NCBI GenBank assembly: GCA_025174535.1
Contig: JALBUN010000038.1
Coordinates: 1-64,000, forward strand
DNA length: 64,000 nt
Origin: Cantharellus purpuraceus
Lineage: Eukaryota > Basidiomycota > Agaricomycetes > Cantharellales > Hydnaceae
Reading direction: 5' to 3'
The translations under genes and the position numbers were made by a program. Under the pieces are notes generated by a model that was not told the DNA's origin, did not search any database, and saw only the letters and a program-made list of their open reading frames with translations. Below are positions 19,713-32,248 of this stretch, in pieces (the first letter of the stretch is position 1; the number at the start of each line of letters is the position of its first letter).

Positions 19713-22700
19713 CTATGCCTGCTTTAATGCAACACCCGCTTCTCTAGCTAGCGAGGCAAACATAGAACTAGGGTTATCCAGCAGGACTTCTGGGGAATCG
19801 AACTCGGCGACCTTGTAAGAGAATATCAGCAACAAACTCGACCGACATCACAATATGACAATGACCTTGCCATCACTCATAACTAGCACTCTATCGGATT
19901 CGATGATAGTATTGAGCCGGTGGCTATAGATGAGGTGAGCTTTAAGTGCAAACGGGCGAAGGCTGGCAGACATACGCTATAGTGAATATGGTCGTTTCTT
20001 TAAATTGGGGACCACGAAGAATATCCTGCACCGCTTTGTCCGTATCCAGGTCAATCGCGGAAGTAGCTAGATGATACTCAGAGATTATGTCCCACAACAA
20101 AGATGACGGAGACTTCATACCTTCATCTAGAACGAGTATTTTCGACTGAAATAGCTGTTCAGCAACAAACCTGACGAGAAACAAGGGCGAAAGTAGCTAC
20201 CTTGCGCAACAATGCTCTTGCAAAGCACAATAATTGCCGTTGACCGGAAGACATGGAAGCACCACCTTCTTGCACCTTGGCATCCAGACTCCCTGGGAGA
20301 CTCTGCACAAAGTCCTTAAGGTGAGCTTGTTCCAGTGCCGTCCAAATATCTGTATCTTCATAAATCCCGGTAGGATCGATGTTCTCGCGCATCGTGCCTT
20401 CGAACATTTGTGATTCCTGAGGGATGATGCTTATTGCTGAACGGACTAGAATTTTAAACTATCAGAAAATGCAAACGAGATGTTCGAGAGCCACAGACGG
20501 TCATGAAGGCCAAGGGTAGTAATGTCCACCCCGTCGATCAAGATCGTTCCAGAGGCTGGCTCGAGTATGCGGAAAAGGGCCAAGAGAAGCTGAGAATCGC
20601 GGAATCAGGAAGGAAGTAATCAGTGCAAGGCTCATACCGATGACTTCCCAGCACCTGTGGTTCGACAACATTGTTAGCCTGAATGATTTTCAGAAAAGAA
20701 TAGTCTTCACCTGTTCTCCCGCATATTCCAATCTTTTCTCTAGGTTTCTGAGACAGATGTTCGATTAGAGTGACTGCGAAGTGCAATCCTACTTACAATT
20801 ATAAATGACACATCCTTCAACACCAGATCTAGTTCAGGTCGGTAGCGCATGGAATAAGACCTACAACAGTGTTAGATTTTTGGTGACAGACTGAGACTAT
20901 GAGTGTGATGACTAACTTGAATTCCACTTCTCCCTCCGAAGGCCAATCTTCAGGCAGCGCGTCTGGAATATGCTCAAGTGCCTCTGGTGTCACTTCCGTC
21001 TGGTGAAGAATCCGCTCCACGGACACAAAATTTTGTTCCACCTCACTTGCAGACCGCACAAACCAGTTCTAAAAAAATCGTATTCAGACAGTAAGCATAT
21101 GCATTCGCTAAAACAAACGAAAATGGAGCGCACAAGAGCACTGGAAGTATCCAATCCGTAAGAGAGTACGAGACCAACTAGGCCAGCATTGACTCCGCTG
21201 GTGACAAGAGCTGTACATGCTAACAGTGCCGATATTAGTATCAATAACACTCCTAATGCCTCTGTAAATAAATGAGTCGAGAGTCCCTGCATATGAGGCT
21301 AAACAAACCTAGCCGTACCGCCAGCCAGCGATTCACGGAGATGGATGGAAGGTAACACATTTGGTTGCGATCGATGCGACGCTGATTCTCTACGATGAAG
21401 ATATTCTGCTGTCCGAATGCACGAATGGTCGAAGCACCTCCTAACGTCTCAGCGAATGAGGACTGATTTGATACATGAGAAACAAAGGACTAAACAAGAG
21501 AACGTGCGGACGTACAAATATGGGGGATCGAGACGTGGCATCGAGACGCTTCAACTCGCGACCTGTAGCGAGATAATACCTGTCACTCAATTAAGCATCA
21601 AGTCGGTGGATGAACACGGAGCACTTCACATCATAATACGATGGTAGAGATAGCCCAAAATGGGGATTGCGATGAGGAATGTTGGAAAACTAACAACAAG
21701 AACAACAAGAATCCCTTGGATGCTATTCAGTAGTCAGTCTGGGCTGCCGCGTCATTTAACTTACCTCCGATGTTGGCCAAGTTCCGGAACAACCCTCTAA
21801 TCATTTGCGCCAGAACTTGATCCACCTACGAACCCTTGTCATACACAATAGACTTGACCTACTGCGACAAATTACGTACTACATAGGTATCTCGGGAGAA
21901 TAAGTTGAGGATCCTGTCCCAGTACAATGCTAAGTCATATCCTCTGCTTGGCGACAATTAACTCACCGTCCAGTGGGTGTTTGTTCAAAGAAACTCAGAG
22001 GAGCACGCATGACGGCGATTAACATCTAAATGGATGGGCTTAAGATGCTGACGCCGGAAGTATTAGGAGACTCACGGAGTTGTGCAAGTACTTTGCACTC
22101 CGCAGTGTGCAGAAAACGAACAACAACACTGCTCCAGCCAGAGACGCCAGAATGGTCGAAGTAGAGCATAGACCATACAACATCAGATAGCTCGACATAT
22201 TCGAATTCCCACCCGCCTCCTGATTGTGTTCACCCCACTGCTTCAGCGTAACATTGGCTAGAACCTGTGATGTCTGCTGTAACACCACACATATCAAGAA
22301 GACTATAAATCCTGGAAAAGACGCCGCCTGGATATATGCAGTGTACACGCTCAACTTGACGCGTCCGTGCTCCGTGTGTTCTTGTTTTTCTCCAACAGGT
22401 AGGAAGGAAGCACGCAGTGTGTTTCCTTGTTCCACGAGGGAGGCTCGTCCCCAGCTACGCATTCTCTGTAATTTATCTAGAGACCCCTGCACAGAACTTG
22501 TAGCATCAAGAGTTTCTTGCTCGCTGGGAGAAGTCTCGTCATCTTCGCGAGAACTGGAGGCCCCCGAATGTGAGGCAAGAATGCGACTGTGGCCCATACT
22601 AGCAATGAATCAGGTCAAATGAAGCCCTAATTAAAGCAAGAAATGTCGTACAGTAGCTTATGCAGCTCTTTGCCTTCATCAGCCAGGATATCTTGGTATG

Positions 22701-25700
22701 TCCCGCTCTCTAGGATAATTCCACGACGAAGGAAGACCAATTGATCGTGTTGCTTCAGGAAGGAAACAATGTTTGTGACCAATATTCGAGCCTTTGTCGC
22801 CAAAATACCAGTTGGGCCAATAACATGGTCTGAGAGGATCTCAGGTGAAAGACAATTCGAAGACTCGACTCAATTGCTACTAACCAAAAATGTGGCGAGC
22901 CACATGCGAGTCAACCGCTGCCATAATAAGTGAGGTCTTGCCATTATGACCAACAGAGATTCATGCATACCTGCAAGAACATCATCCAGAAGGTATCTAT
23001 GACAGTAACTGTTTAACAATAGAGTATCAATGCGTTGATATGCACATTGACTCACAAGTCGGCTCGGGCATATACAGCTCTGGCTAATGATATGCGCGCT
23101 CTCTGCCCACCAGACAACTAAATATCACTGTTAGAATACCCTCGCACTAGCGCAGTCCAACTTACAGTGATGCCTGATAGAAGGAAATTGTATAAGGATA
23201 TTAGTGAAAGTGGGCAGTTGCCCGAGAACGAAAACATACCTTTCTCCCCCACCTGGGTCAAATCGCCGTCCTTGAGAAGGGAAAGGTCCACTCTCAGGGC
23301 ACATGCTATTTGTAAGGGTCAGTACACGTGCAAAGCTAAATGCATCATAGCACACCATCCAGAACAATTTCATAAAACTCCGCATCAAATGTATGGGAGA
23401 AAAGGATGTTCTCGCGAACAGTGGCACTCATTATCCTTCACAAGAGAATCAGCAATGGCAGTAGGAGATAGAGAGGACAAACCAAGGAGTTTGTGGACAG
23501 TACGCGATCGTACCGCACAGTGTCAGCTCCCCTTCAGCCTTGATCATCTCGCCAATGATAGCGGATAGTAAACTCGTCTAATCGATTAAGCCCGTCACTC
23601 GCATCACGACATGGTTAAAGGATGTGTATCTCACCTTTCCAGCGCCAACTTTGCCAAGCACCCCCACCAGTTCACCTTTTCTCACAGTAAGGTCTATACC
23701 GTATAACGTCGGTTCCACTTGCTCGCTACTCCACTGGAATTCACCGCCTTGAATTTTCAGCACCTAATGAGTGAGAAAAGTTGGACATCCATTTAGCTAA
23801 GAGATGGTGAGAGCGTGTACCTCATCTCCTTTGGTAAGCCTGTCGGTCTTATAGACGGTTGTTCTAGCATCTGGCTGCAACTCCGCCGCTCGCAAGAAAC
23901 TCGACAGACGATTGACGGACACCATTGCCTGAATCACCGAGGATGTGATTGTTGCAAACTATTTGAAGATGTCAAACAAGCTGTCACAAAGGAAGCCAGA
24001 TGATTCCTCACCATCGTCAATGGGAACTGCAGCAACATGAAAAGCGATATCGCCGGAAAGATGATATCTGATGTGAGAGGCTCGCTAGACGTTGCTGCTG
24101 CCATAACAAACGAACTGAACGCCACCAGAAGTGGTACAACAGTCCACAGGCTGTTATTATATGCCTGTTCAAAATGATGGCTAAGAAAACAAATGAAGAC
24201 GAGAGTGCACAAACGGAGACAAGACCAATTTTCCGCATCATTTTGAACTCTTGGTCGTTGCGAACTCGCAAGATACGTCCGATGAATGCAGGTTCCCATG
24301 CGTAAAGCTTTACACTAACATATAATGTCAGCAAGGAGAGGGTGACACAGGAACATCCAAAGATACCACCTCTTGATATTTGTCAACAATTCACTCATTA
24401 ACCTTGTCCTTTGGTCTCGGTTTTCCATCTGCTGCTCTTGCAACTTCTTCAGATACTTTGCTACCACCGTCTGCGCTGGCACCGAGATGGCCATTATTGC
24501 TACCCCAGCAAAAGCGGGCCAGCCTAAGAGGCTATACAAGGACACGAAGGCGAGCGTGATCTGGAGTGGCCCACTAAGTACGATCAGGCCATAAGTGCAA
24601 AGGTCCTGCATCTTGGTGGCATCTACACTCATGAGATTCACGATGTCGCCTGTGGCACGGTTTCCTCGTTCATCCCCAGAAAGCAGCAGGGCTTTCCTGT
24701 AGATGGCGGTGACTAGCCCTGCACGAACACGCATGCCTGTTTCAAACACGCGCTGGAAGTACTACGATATATTATAAATAATGGTCTCAAGGGTGACGGA
24801 CATAACGACGTACTTGGTGTAATATCACCGACTGGGCCATTGCAACGCCAAACATCAATAGGGCAATGGCAAATCCTTCGTAGGGACTAGGTCCCTTGAC
24901 CCCTTCCTCACGAGAGCGTTGGTAAGAAGTGATGTATGATAGCAACAGTCGCAATAGCTGGGGCTGAAGGAATGCCAAGCAGTCCTGAATAACTTTTAGA
25001 CCTGCCTGAAGGATGCTTAGTAGACCACGAGAATAATAAAGTAAGGACCACCATACAGCAAATGCAAAGGGACCACCATAAGCCACAAAGAGTGAGACCC
25101 AAAGGGAGGAATGGCTCTCCATGACCTTTTGCAATCGGGCACCCAAATTTGCAGACTTGTCAGCCGGCAGAAGCGCGTACATGTCTTCTTCTGTGAGGAA
25201 TTTGGACGACCCCAACTGTCATTGTTTCGATGAAGTACTCCGATTCACGAACAACCAAACACATACCTTCATGAGCGGAGTCATCCATCCAAAGCTCCAC
25301 CGACTGTAGATGTTCGCACGAACAAAAGGACTTTCCTTTTCCATCTTTCCTATTTCCTCGTATTCATCTGCATCGCCCTTGATATCTGTGCCGATTAGCT
25401 CTAAGAGAAAAGAAACGATGCCCAAAGCCGCCGCGACACAAACAAGCCAGACATTGACATCGCGCTTGGATAGTAAAGAGGTCATAGATATACTCCGTAT
25501 CCAGATAAGAAGAGTGAGTATATATGCTGGCCAGAAAACAAGTAAGATTGAGGATGATGTATGGGTGCGCGTATGATTCAGGTATGTGAAAGCTGGAGCC
25601 AAGGAGAACGCGACGACATTAAAGATAGCTGTGAAGACGGGCCAGTGAAATCTCATCGGATGGAGCAAACCAAAGATAAGCGACGCAAAGCTGCATAAGG

Positions 25701-25983
25701 CTGCGAGGACGAGTAACACCTAGTAGTAACAAGAGTTGATAAGCTACAAAAAAAATTGCTTTAACTCGTTGCTCACGAGTTTGGCACTGAGAGTTCTTTG
25801 ACTGCGTGCAGTACGGGGTAACGCATCTTTTCGCGTCAATTGCAATGTCCGAGCGAATGCCAGCACGAACAAAACTCCAAACAATGTTGGCAGTAAAACA
25901 CCTTGCTCGAAACATAGCGTGAGGTCAAAGTCACGATCACGTGAGACAGGGTCCCAGCCGTCTGCATCATAGCAAGAGGTCAT
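19713..25983 (-). CDS. ABCC/MRP-type full ABC transporter (many introns)
   Basis: Spliced gene with roughly 20 short introns; start chosen at ATG 25,983 ([12 protein letters not shown]), stop TAG at 19,713. An N-terminal hydrophobic domain (25.2-25.9 kb) marks the long ABCC form. A TM domain follows ([33 protein letters not shown]), then NBD1 with Walker A GKVGAGK|TSL split by an intron, signature [14 protein letters not shown] and Walker [11 protein letters not shown] domain 2 spans about 21-22.6 kb. NBD2 has [32 protein letters not shown], signature [17 protein letters not shown] and [19 protein letters not shown]. The C-terminus reads [22 protein letters not shown]. Yeast YCF1 and human ABCC1 relatives export glutathione conjugates across vacuolar or plasma membranes. 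I see no clear lesion, but not every junction was resolved. Confidence 0.88.
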
Positions 25984-26757
25984 AGAAGTCACCGAGTAGC
26001 ACGTCAACGTTGGAGGACCGTTGTATAAAGCTACGCTTAAGTACCCTCCGGCGAGCGGTCGCTTGGTCATCACGTGTATACTAGGCGTGTGAACATTCAC
26101 GGTCAACTTTCGCATAATTAAAGCCTGTATTTCTCTGCTCACCTTGATTGGCTGACCCCGATCGTGACCTGGTACTTCTGGTACCGTCTACCACTCACCG
26201 GCACCGCAATCCAGTTCTCAGATAGTGCACGCGTCCCGCGTCAAGTCATAGTATGTGGACAAGGCGGCAAAATGCAATGGAACTGGAGAAGCCGTTGATG
26301 CCACTGGTCAAGCCCAGTAAGAATCGCCACGTCTCAAAACGGACGCCATCGACAGTGCTTGATTTACATCTGGATTAGATCGGATGTCTTTGTATTTACT
26401 TGTGCTTGCTTGAGATCAAGAGGCACATACTTTTGAATCCCTGCAATTATTTTGAGCCTAATTCTAGTTTGAAAGAGCTGTGAACTGACATGTGTTAGTT
26501 ATGTAAGTTGACATGCTTGTTCCAATACTTGCATGACAATATATTGCATCCTGGTAAGCTGCAGCTCCGTGGAGGATGAGCATACCACATTTCTGAGATT
26601 TCACCTCACACCACATGCTATACTCTTATTGGCATGGTTGTCACTGGCTCTGTTTCAGAACTCTATTAAACAGAAAGGTTTGTGCTCATATATGCATACC
26701 AATGTGACATGTAACTCATCATTGCCTTAAAAGCAGATGGAGTTCAATGGATGTAAC
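25984..26757. other. intergenic region upstream of the ABC transporter
   Basis: Contains the presumed promoter of the minus-strand ABC gene near 26.0-26.4 kb and the left flank of TE2. Short frames here do not resemble proteins. Nothing else supported. Confidence 0.5.
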
Positions 26758-27283
26758 TGTTATGACTATATTCATTAACATCCAGATCCCTGTCTGATCC
26801 ACTCAGATCCCCACACATATGAAATCTATACTCCATTTGGAAACCACCGTCTCCATCTACCTGTCTGATTGTCACTGCCAATTCTGCCCACCCATCTCCG
26901 GTTCCAATTGATGCATCACCATCACCATAGGAACCCAGACATCTGTCCCCATCAGACTCGGACATACTCATGTAAGGCTGTCGGCCTCAGAGACCCATCA
27001 CCAGAGCAATTATTATTAGATTTCAAATATGTATTTAAGTTGCCTGACTGGGGACTTCATTCCCCAGTTCAAATATTGAATCACGCCTAGTTCCTAAGTC
27101 CAATCCTAACTCTCTAAGTTGTACTCCATCTCCGAAATCTCGGACACTGGTATTAGTGAGGGTGCAGCACATAAGCTGAAGCCAAGTCTGTTCCAACCCC
27201 CACGACGTGCTCCGACTCTGACCTGACCTCTGGCCTCGATCTCCAACCCAATCTCCAACCCCAATTGGACCTAGTGCGTAACA
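26758..27283 (+). repeat. TE2 5' LTR
   Basis: 526 bp beginning TGTTATGACTATATTC and ending CTAGTGCGTAACA, with TGTTA/TAACA inverted ends. It matches the 3' LTR at 35,904-36,420 with scattered, mostly transition, differences. Confidence 0.92.
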
Positions 27284-27315
27284 GTATATTCAAACTTCCA
27301 TACTCACTCCTACCA

Positions 27316-27916
27316 ATGCCACGATCCACCACCAATTCCGAACATGCACAAACTGTTGAGGTGCCTGCTCCCAGCATCAACACCATCCCGAGGTCATCAA
27401 AGAACCGACGGACCACATAGAGGCCGTCAATGAAGAAGACGACACCCGCCCTCTCCAAATCTGGCGCAAGCCATCTCCCTGCTCGCCAGCAGCATCCGTA
27501 ACCCACAAGCTCCTAAGTCCTGGACCAAGGTCCGAGAACCTGACCCCTTCAACGGCTCCGATCCACGAAAGCTCCAACCGTTCTTGGTGCAATGCTGGTT
27601 GAATTTCCGCGACCGCCCTGACACTTTCACATCCAATCAGGAGAAGGTCACCTTTGCCATGTCCTATCTCAAAGGCACCGCACTGGACTACTTTGAGCCA
27701 GCGCTCATGGACGACTCCGATGACCCCATATGGTCAGAGGACTACTCCGACTTCATCTCTGAACTTCAGACCAATTTTGGTCCTTACAACCCCGAGGCCG
27801 ATGCCAAGAATGAACTCAATCAACTTCGGATGAAGGAAAATCACAAAATCGCAAAATACATTGTGAGTTTCCAGCAGCTAGCCCTGAAAGTCCAATGGGG
27901 CAATGCTGCACTCTGA
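27316..27916 (+). pseudogene. TE2 gag body
   Basis: Likely start ATG 27,316 (MPRSTTNSEHAQ). The gag core is recognisable as in TE1: FAMSYLKGTALDYFEPAL, YSDFISELQTNFGPYNP. Single-base losses near 27,395 and 27,500 break the frame, and a TGA follows WGNAAL at 27,916. It would form the virus-like particle shell in an active relative. Confidence 0.82.
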
Positions 27917-28456
27917 CGCCAATTTTACAGTGGACTCCCATCCCACATCAAGGATTAGATATCACGCGTTGGTAAGCTGGATACTTTGGTTAACCTCTGC
28001 AAGCTCGCCCAATCCATCGACGCCCGTTATTGGGAACATCAATCTGAAGTCTCCTGTGAAAATTTGGCCAACAACAAATTGGACAAATCATTGGACAAGA
28101 CCCCAAAGTCCAACAAGGGGTCTGATAAGAGGACCACCGCCAACTCAGGCCAGAAGTCAAACACTGGTAACGCTGCTGTTTCTGGTTCCGGTCAGAACAA
28201 TTCTGGCACCAGCAATAACTCCGGAGCTTGCAAGAGTACTCTGGACCTCTCCACCAAGCTGGGGAAGGACAGAAAACTTACCCAGCAGGAACGCCAGTGC
28301 CACATGAACAACAACCTCTGTCTGTTCTGTGGAAAACCTGGCCACCAAGCCAAGGATTGCAACAAGGCAACCTCATCCGCAGCAAAGGCAAAGGGCTGCA
28401 CCACCAACGCCACAACGGACAAGTCCAATGCAAAAGTGACGGACCCAAAAAAATAG
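27917..28456 (+). pseudogene. TE2 gag tail with CCHC knuckle
   Basis: After a hydrophilic Ser/Thr/Lys-rich linker, CLFCGKPGHQAKDC forms a complete CX2CX4HX4C zinc knuckle. The frame ends at a TAG next to an A-run (GACCCAAAAAAATAG), a place where a shift into the protease frame would occur. Confidence 0.82.
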
Positions 28457-29124
28457 TAAGCAGTCCTATAGCCTCCGTAGAGGCTGAGGGCTGCATTGGT
28501 ACTCCCCGTACGACAAACGAGGTCCGCCTGAATGCATCCGCTCTTTCCCACTCCAACTCCCTTACCCTCCTCGTCTACTCCAACTCCATTCCCGATACCA
28601 CTATTCAAGCGTTAATTGACTCCAGTTCTACTCACTGTTTCCTCAATTCCTCTTTTTCCGATTCACATAAACTCCATACACACACCATAACTCCGATACC
28701 ACTCCGATTATTTGATGGCACTACTAATGCTGTTATTTCACGAGCTATAGATCTGTCTATCCATTTTTCTGTTGGAGAAATCCAGAACCTTACATTCTAT
28801 GTTACTCCACTTGACTCCAGCTGTTCTGTGGTTCTCAGACATAACTGGCTCACCCACTACAATCCGTTGATTGACTGGGCATTGGGCCATATCACATTCC
28901 ATTCTCCAGTGCAGGCTGTGTCATCCCTGATGTCACCAGCAACTTTAGGTGCAAAACTATCCTCCACCTCTGCTGACTCCGCTCCAATAGATACTCCATC
29001 TACCCCGCCATTTATATCAATGGTGGACGCTATGGTCTTCGCCAGACTAAGCAAACTGGATGGTTCTCACACATTCCAGGTTCACCTCTCCGATCTGATA
29101 TTCCTCGCTGCTTGTTCCGCCTGA
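28457..29124 (+). pseudogene. TE2 retropepsin-like domain
   Basis: Contains ALIDSSSTHCFLNSSFS at the position of the aspartic protease active site, then the FHSPVQAVSS region and VVLRHNWLTHYNPLIDW. Both family copies have DSSST instead of DSGAT, so protease activity of the family itself is open. A TGA after LAACSA separates it from RT. Confidence 0.75.
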
Positions 29125-29127
29125 TCA

Positions 29128-29796
29128 ATGCCACCGGACCTATCTATGGTCCCTAAGGAGTATCATGAGTTCGCCAACATGTTCAGCAAGTCTAAAGCCA
29201 ACTCCCTAGCGGAACACCGACCATACGATCTCAAGATTGAACTGGATGACAACTCCACCCCTCTGCTTGGACCTATCTACTTGCTATCCCAAAAAGAGCT
29301 ACTGGCTCTCCAAACATTCATAGACGAGAACTTGGCTATGGGCTTCATCTGCCCATCCCTATCTCCTCATGGAGCTCCGGTCCTATTTGTCCATAAAAAG
29401 GATGGATCACTCCATCTATGCGTCAACTTCCATGGACTCAACAAGATCACCAAGAAAGACCAATACCCGATACCCCGCACCGCAGACCTACTCAAAAGTC
29501 CTCGAAAGGCTAAAATCTATTCCAAAATAGATCTCCGACATGCCTACCATCTAGTCTGCATCCAAGAAGGTGACAAATGGAAAATGACCTTCTGCACACG
29601 ATATGGATCTTTTGAGTGGTGCATCATGCCCTTTGGACTAACCAATGCTCTGGCCGCTTTCCAGAGGTTTATGAATGATACCTTCGCCAACCTCCTCGAT
29701 GTGACTGTCCTTGTCTACTTAGACGACATTTTGGTATATTTGGACAATGAAGAAGAACATTGGACACATGTCCGAGATGTACTCCAACATCTCTGA
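29128..29796 (+). pseudogene. TE2 reverse transcriptase, N-terminal two thirds
   Basis: Open 222-codon frame with RT blocks in order: YLLSQKELLALQTFIDE, MGFICPSLSPHGAPVLFV, DGSLHLCVNFHGLNKITKK, YSKIDLRHAYHLV, WKMTFCTRYGSFEW and the catalytic [12 protein letters not shown]. The frame is cut just after the palm, where a 1.4 kb insertion separates it from the thumb and RNase H. Confidence 0.9.
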
Positions 29797-29884
29797 AAAC
29801 ATGGCCTCTTAGCCTGTGGCGAGCCAGGACGCATTGAGGACATATATTGACCCACTCTGACAGTCCAACTCCGCCAGCATCTTT

Positions 29885-30457
29885 TTGTATCAACTTTTAA
29901 ATAGCGCCGCAACTCCCTCTCCACCTCAGTCTCTAATTCTAGCCATCAATCGTCACTCGTGTTTCATCGCCATTGATCATTATCAGCCTTCTATTCACAC
30001 CAATCCTTTCATCATCATTCACATGGCTTCCCATTCTGTTCCCCTCTCCAACATCGCTTCTAATAATACGTCACACTGGTCTCTGGACACAGAGGACTAT
30101 CACAAATATGCTGAGCTCCACAGGCATGTTAAGCCACCTCCACATGTCAAAATACTTCCCAAACTCTTTCAACGTCCAAGATCCCCACCATGTCTCTCTT
30201 ATGTCATTGGTGATCCTATATTCTTTCACAATTCCATTGAACCATATACATTCCTTGGCATTTTGCCTCTATATCATAACACAGATAGAAGAGTTGAATG
30301 TGAGGTAGAATTTCAGTCGCCATCGCTGACCTATCCTCCCACTTCAATCCAACTCAGGTTACATCGTGTCAGGCAAAGGGACCAAATATCCTTGGAACAG
30401 GATACCATATGGAGACGTATCACTAAGACAATAAGGAGTATTTGTTGTGGATGCTGA
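29885..30457 (+). CDS. 190-codon frame of unknown function in the insertion
   Basis: Open from 29,885; the more natural start is ATG 30,023 (MASHSVPLSN), giving 144 aa. Recognisable blocks: WSLDTEDYHKYAELHRHV, YVIGDPIFFHNSIEPYTF and TIWRRITKTIRSICCGC. It has a decayed relative at 19,556-19,640 on the plus strand, so it belongs to a dispersed family. No domain recognised. A TATA-bearing region lies downstream rather than upstream. Confidence 0.45.
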   Translation: MYQLLNSAATPSPPQSLILAINRHSCFIAIDHYQPSIHTNPFIIIHMASHSVPLSNIASNNTSHWSLDTEDYHKYAELHRHVKPPPHVKILPKLFQRPRSPPCLSYVIGDPIFFHNSIEPYTFLGILPLYHNTDRRVECEVEFQSPSLTYPPTSIQLRLHRVRQRDQISLEQDTIWRRITKTIRSICCGC

Positions 30458-30649
30458 CTGAAGTCCTCATGTGACTCAGGGTCCTTTACCTTCGGAGCCG
30501 TAGGGAAGATGGTATTGGTGGACATTTCTATTGTTCTTTTATATGACTCACCCCTGTTTCATCTTTTAATTCATTCATACACGACTTACTCATCCTTGTT
30601 CTATTTTCGGTTCTTTTATTACTCATCACCTCCTATTCTTACAAAGATT

Positions 30650-31246
30650 ACCCCTATCTGTCGCTTCATTTCTCCATGATTTCCCCATTAGTAGTTCAAC
30701 TTCACATGCTTTGTCAGCTGGCTTGATCAGCATATCTTGCATCATATCACATCATTTGCTCCTCATATTGTGTCGTTGTGCCCTGGGGATTTGTATATAA
30801 AAGGGCACTAGTTTTCGCCTTTGGAATCAATCAACAAGTTTTCAGCCAATGCTCTAAAGTCAAAGTCCACACTCTAAGTCTATGCTCTTTGCTCTACATC
30901 ACAATCCATCATCTCTACACTGAGGTAAAACACCTTGGTTCAATGATCAGATTTCCCTCCGCCACCGAGAGGTCACTTCTCCTGAAACCAGCTTTCACGT
31001 ACCTCCCAACCAGGCTCCCCATTGTCATCCAGTCATAGAGCACGATCAGCCATCGGGACCAACCTTTTGCTCCCATCCCCATCTAACCACAGAGCACTAT
31101 TCCACTTCCATATTACTCAGTGCTACGTCTACCCCTCGACCTGATTGATCTTTGGAGTGCTGAACAACTGCATTACACACTGTCTGTTTGCTAGGACCGT
31201 TGCGCGGAGGCTTATAGGATCTATTCCATAAGCGAACCGACACCAT
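30650..31246 (+). repeat. TATA-bearing repeat I, core copy in TE2 insertion
   Basis: About 600 bp shared with 39,570-40,133 and 16,400-16,940 (reverse). It runs from CTATCTGTCGCTTCA to GCGAACCGACACC, so TGTCG and CGACA mark possible LTR-like ends. It contains TATATAAAAGGG at 30,794. The flanks differ from those of the copies in elements B and C. Confidence 0.65.
30794..30805 (+). promoter_or_regulatory. TATA box of repeat I
   Basis: TATATAAAAGGG, a strong TATA match, is kept in all repeat I copies (39,703 on plus; reversed near 16,795 and 10,620). It is followed ~90 bp later by a conserved ACACTGAGGTAAAACACC that could hold a 5' splice site (GAG|GTAAAA). Confidence 0.5.
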
Positions 31247-31247
31247 G

Positions 31248-31960
31248 CTGACAAATGCAAATTCCACTCCAACTTGGTCGAATACCTAGGCTATATCCTC
31301 TCCCCGGCAGGATTGACAATGTCTGATGACAAAATCAAAGCCATACAGGAATGGCCAGAACCCTGGAAAGTCAAGGATGTACAGTCCTTCCTAGGGTTCG
31401 CCAACTTCTACCGCCGCTTCATTCATGGCTACTCCAATATCACCATTCCGCTCACCCGACTCACTAGGAAGGGTATCCAATGGAATTTCACTGATGAATG
31501 TAGACAGAGACCTTGAAAAAGGCCTTTACTTCTGCTCCAATACTGACTCATTGGGTTCCAGATGTTCCTATCCTATTAGAGACTGATGCCTCCGACTATG
31601 CACTCGCTGCAATCCTGTCCATCATCTCTCCGGACAACGGACAAGTCCATCTGATCGCTTTTCACTTGCATACATTTATGCCCCCCAAACTGATGTCCAT
31701 GACAAAGAGCTCCTTGCCATATATGAAGCCTTCCAGATATGGAGACACTACCTTGAAGGTCCCTCCGATCCAGTGGACATCATAACTGACCACAAGAACT
31801 TGGAATACTTCTCCACAATGAAACTGCTCACCCAGAGACAAGTCTGATGGTCTGAATCCCTATCTCAGTTCAATCTCATTATCCGTTTCCATCCAGGTCA
31901 ACTCGGAGCAAAGCCTGACGCTTTAACTAGATGATGGGACATCTACCCTAAAGAGGGGAA
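31248..31960 (+). pseudogene. TE2 RT thumb and RNase H
   Basis: The frame from 31,274 reads VEYLGYILSPAGLTMSDDK and FLGFANFYRRFIHGYS, then shifts near 31,505. The second frame has [16 protein letters not shown], the RNase H start with its first catalytic Asp. Further on, TGA replaces CGA at QV*WSES and TR*WDIYP. Inactive. Confidence 0.85.
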
Positions 31961-32248
31961 TAGCGACTATACCACTGTAAACCCACACAACTTTCACCCT
32001 GTGTTTACTAATGAGCAGCTGGCATCGTCCCTACGAGCATCCACCCTCATGACTCCCACCCTCCGAGCTGTCACCATTATGGACATCGACCAACTCCGCT
32101 CCGACATCCACTCATCACTCCCAATCCTATTGCAGTTAAACACTTGGATAACCCTTCTGATCTGAAATGGTCACTTGACCCCAAAGGACACCTCTGACAC
32201 AACAACCAGATATATATCCCCAACGCCAACAGTCTCCGACTCTGAGTT

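Larger units (their letters stand above)
29811..31247 (+). mobile_element. 1.4 kb insertion within TE2 pol
   Basis: Pol reads ...ACATGGCCTCTT, is broken, and resumes at ATGCTGACAAATGC; the same site in TE1 is continuous. The insert starts AGCCTGTGGCGAGCC and ends AAGCGAACCGACACC. It carries a 190-codon frame and, at its 3' side, the TATA-bearing repeat I. No clear duplication flanks it; a few bases of the target appear to be lost. It may be a non-autonomous element or a rearranged piece of a larger one. Confidence 0.7.

Noticed and set aside
19795..19825. GTTCGATTCCCC on the minus strand, like a tRNA T-arm
   Set aside because: It lies in the last exon of the ABC transporter ([11 protein letters not shown]) and no cloverleaf or A box fits around it.
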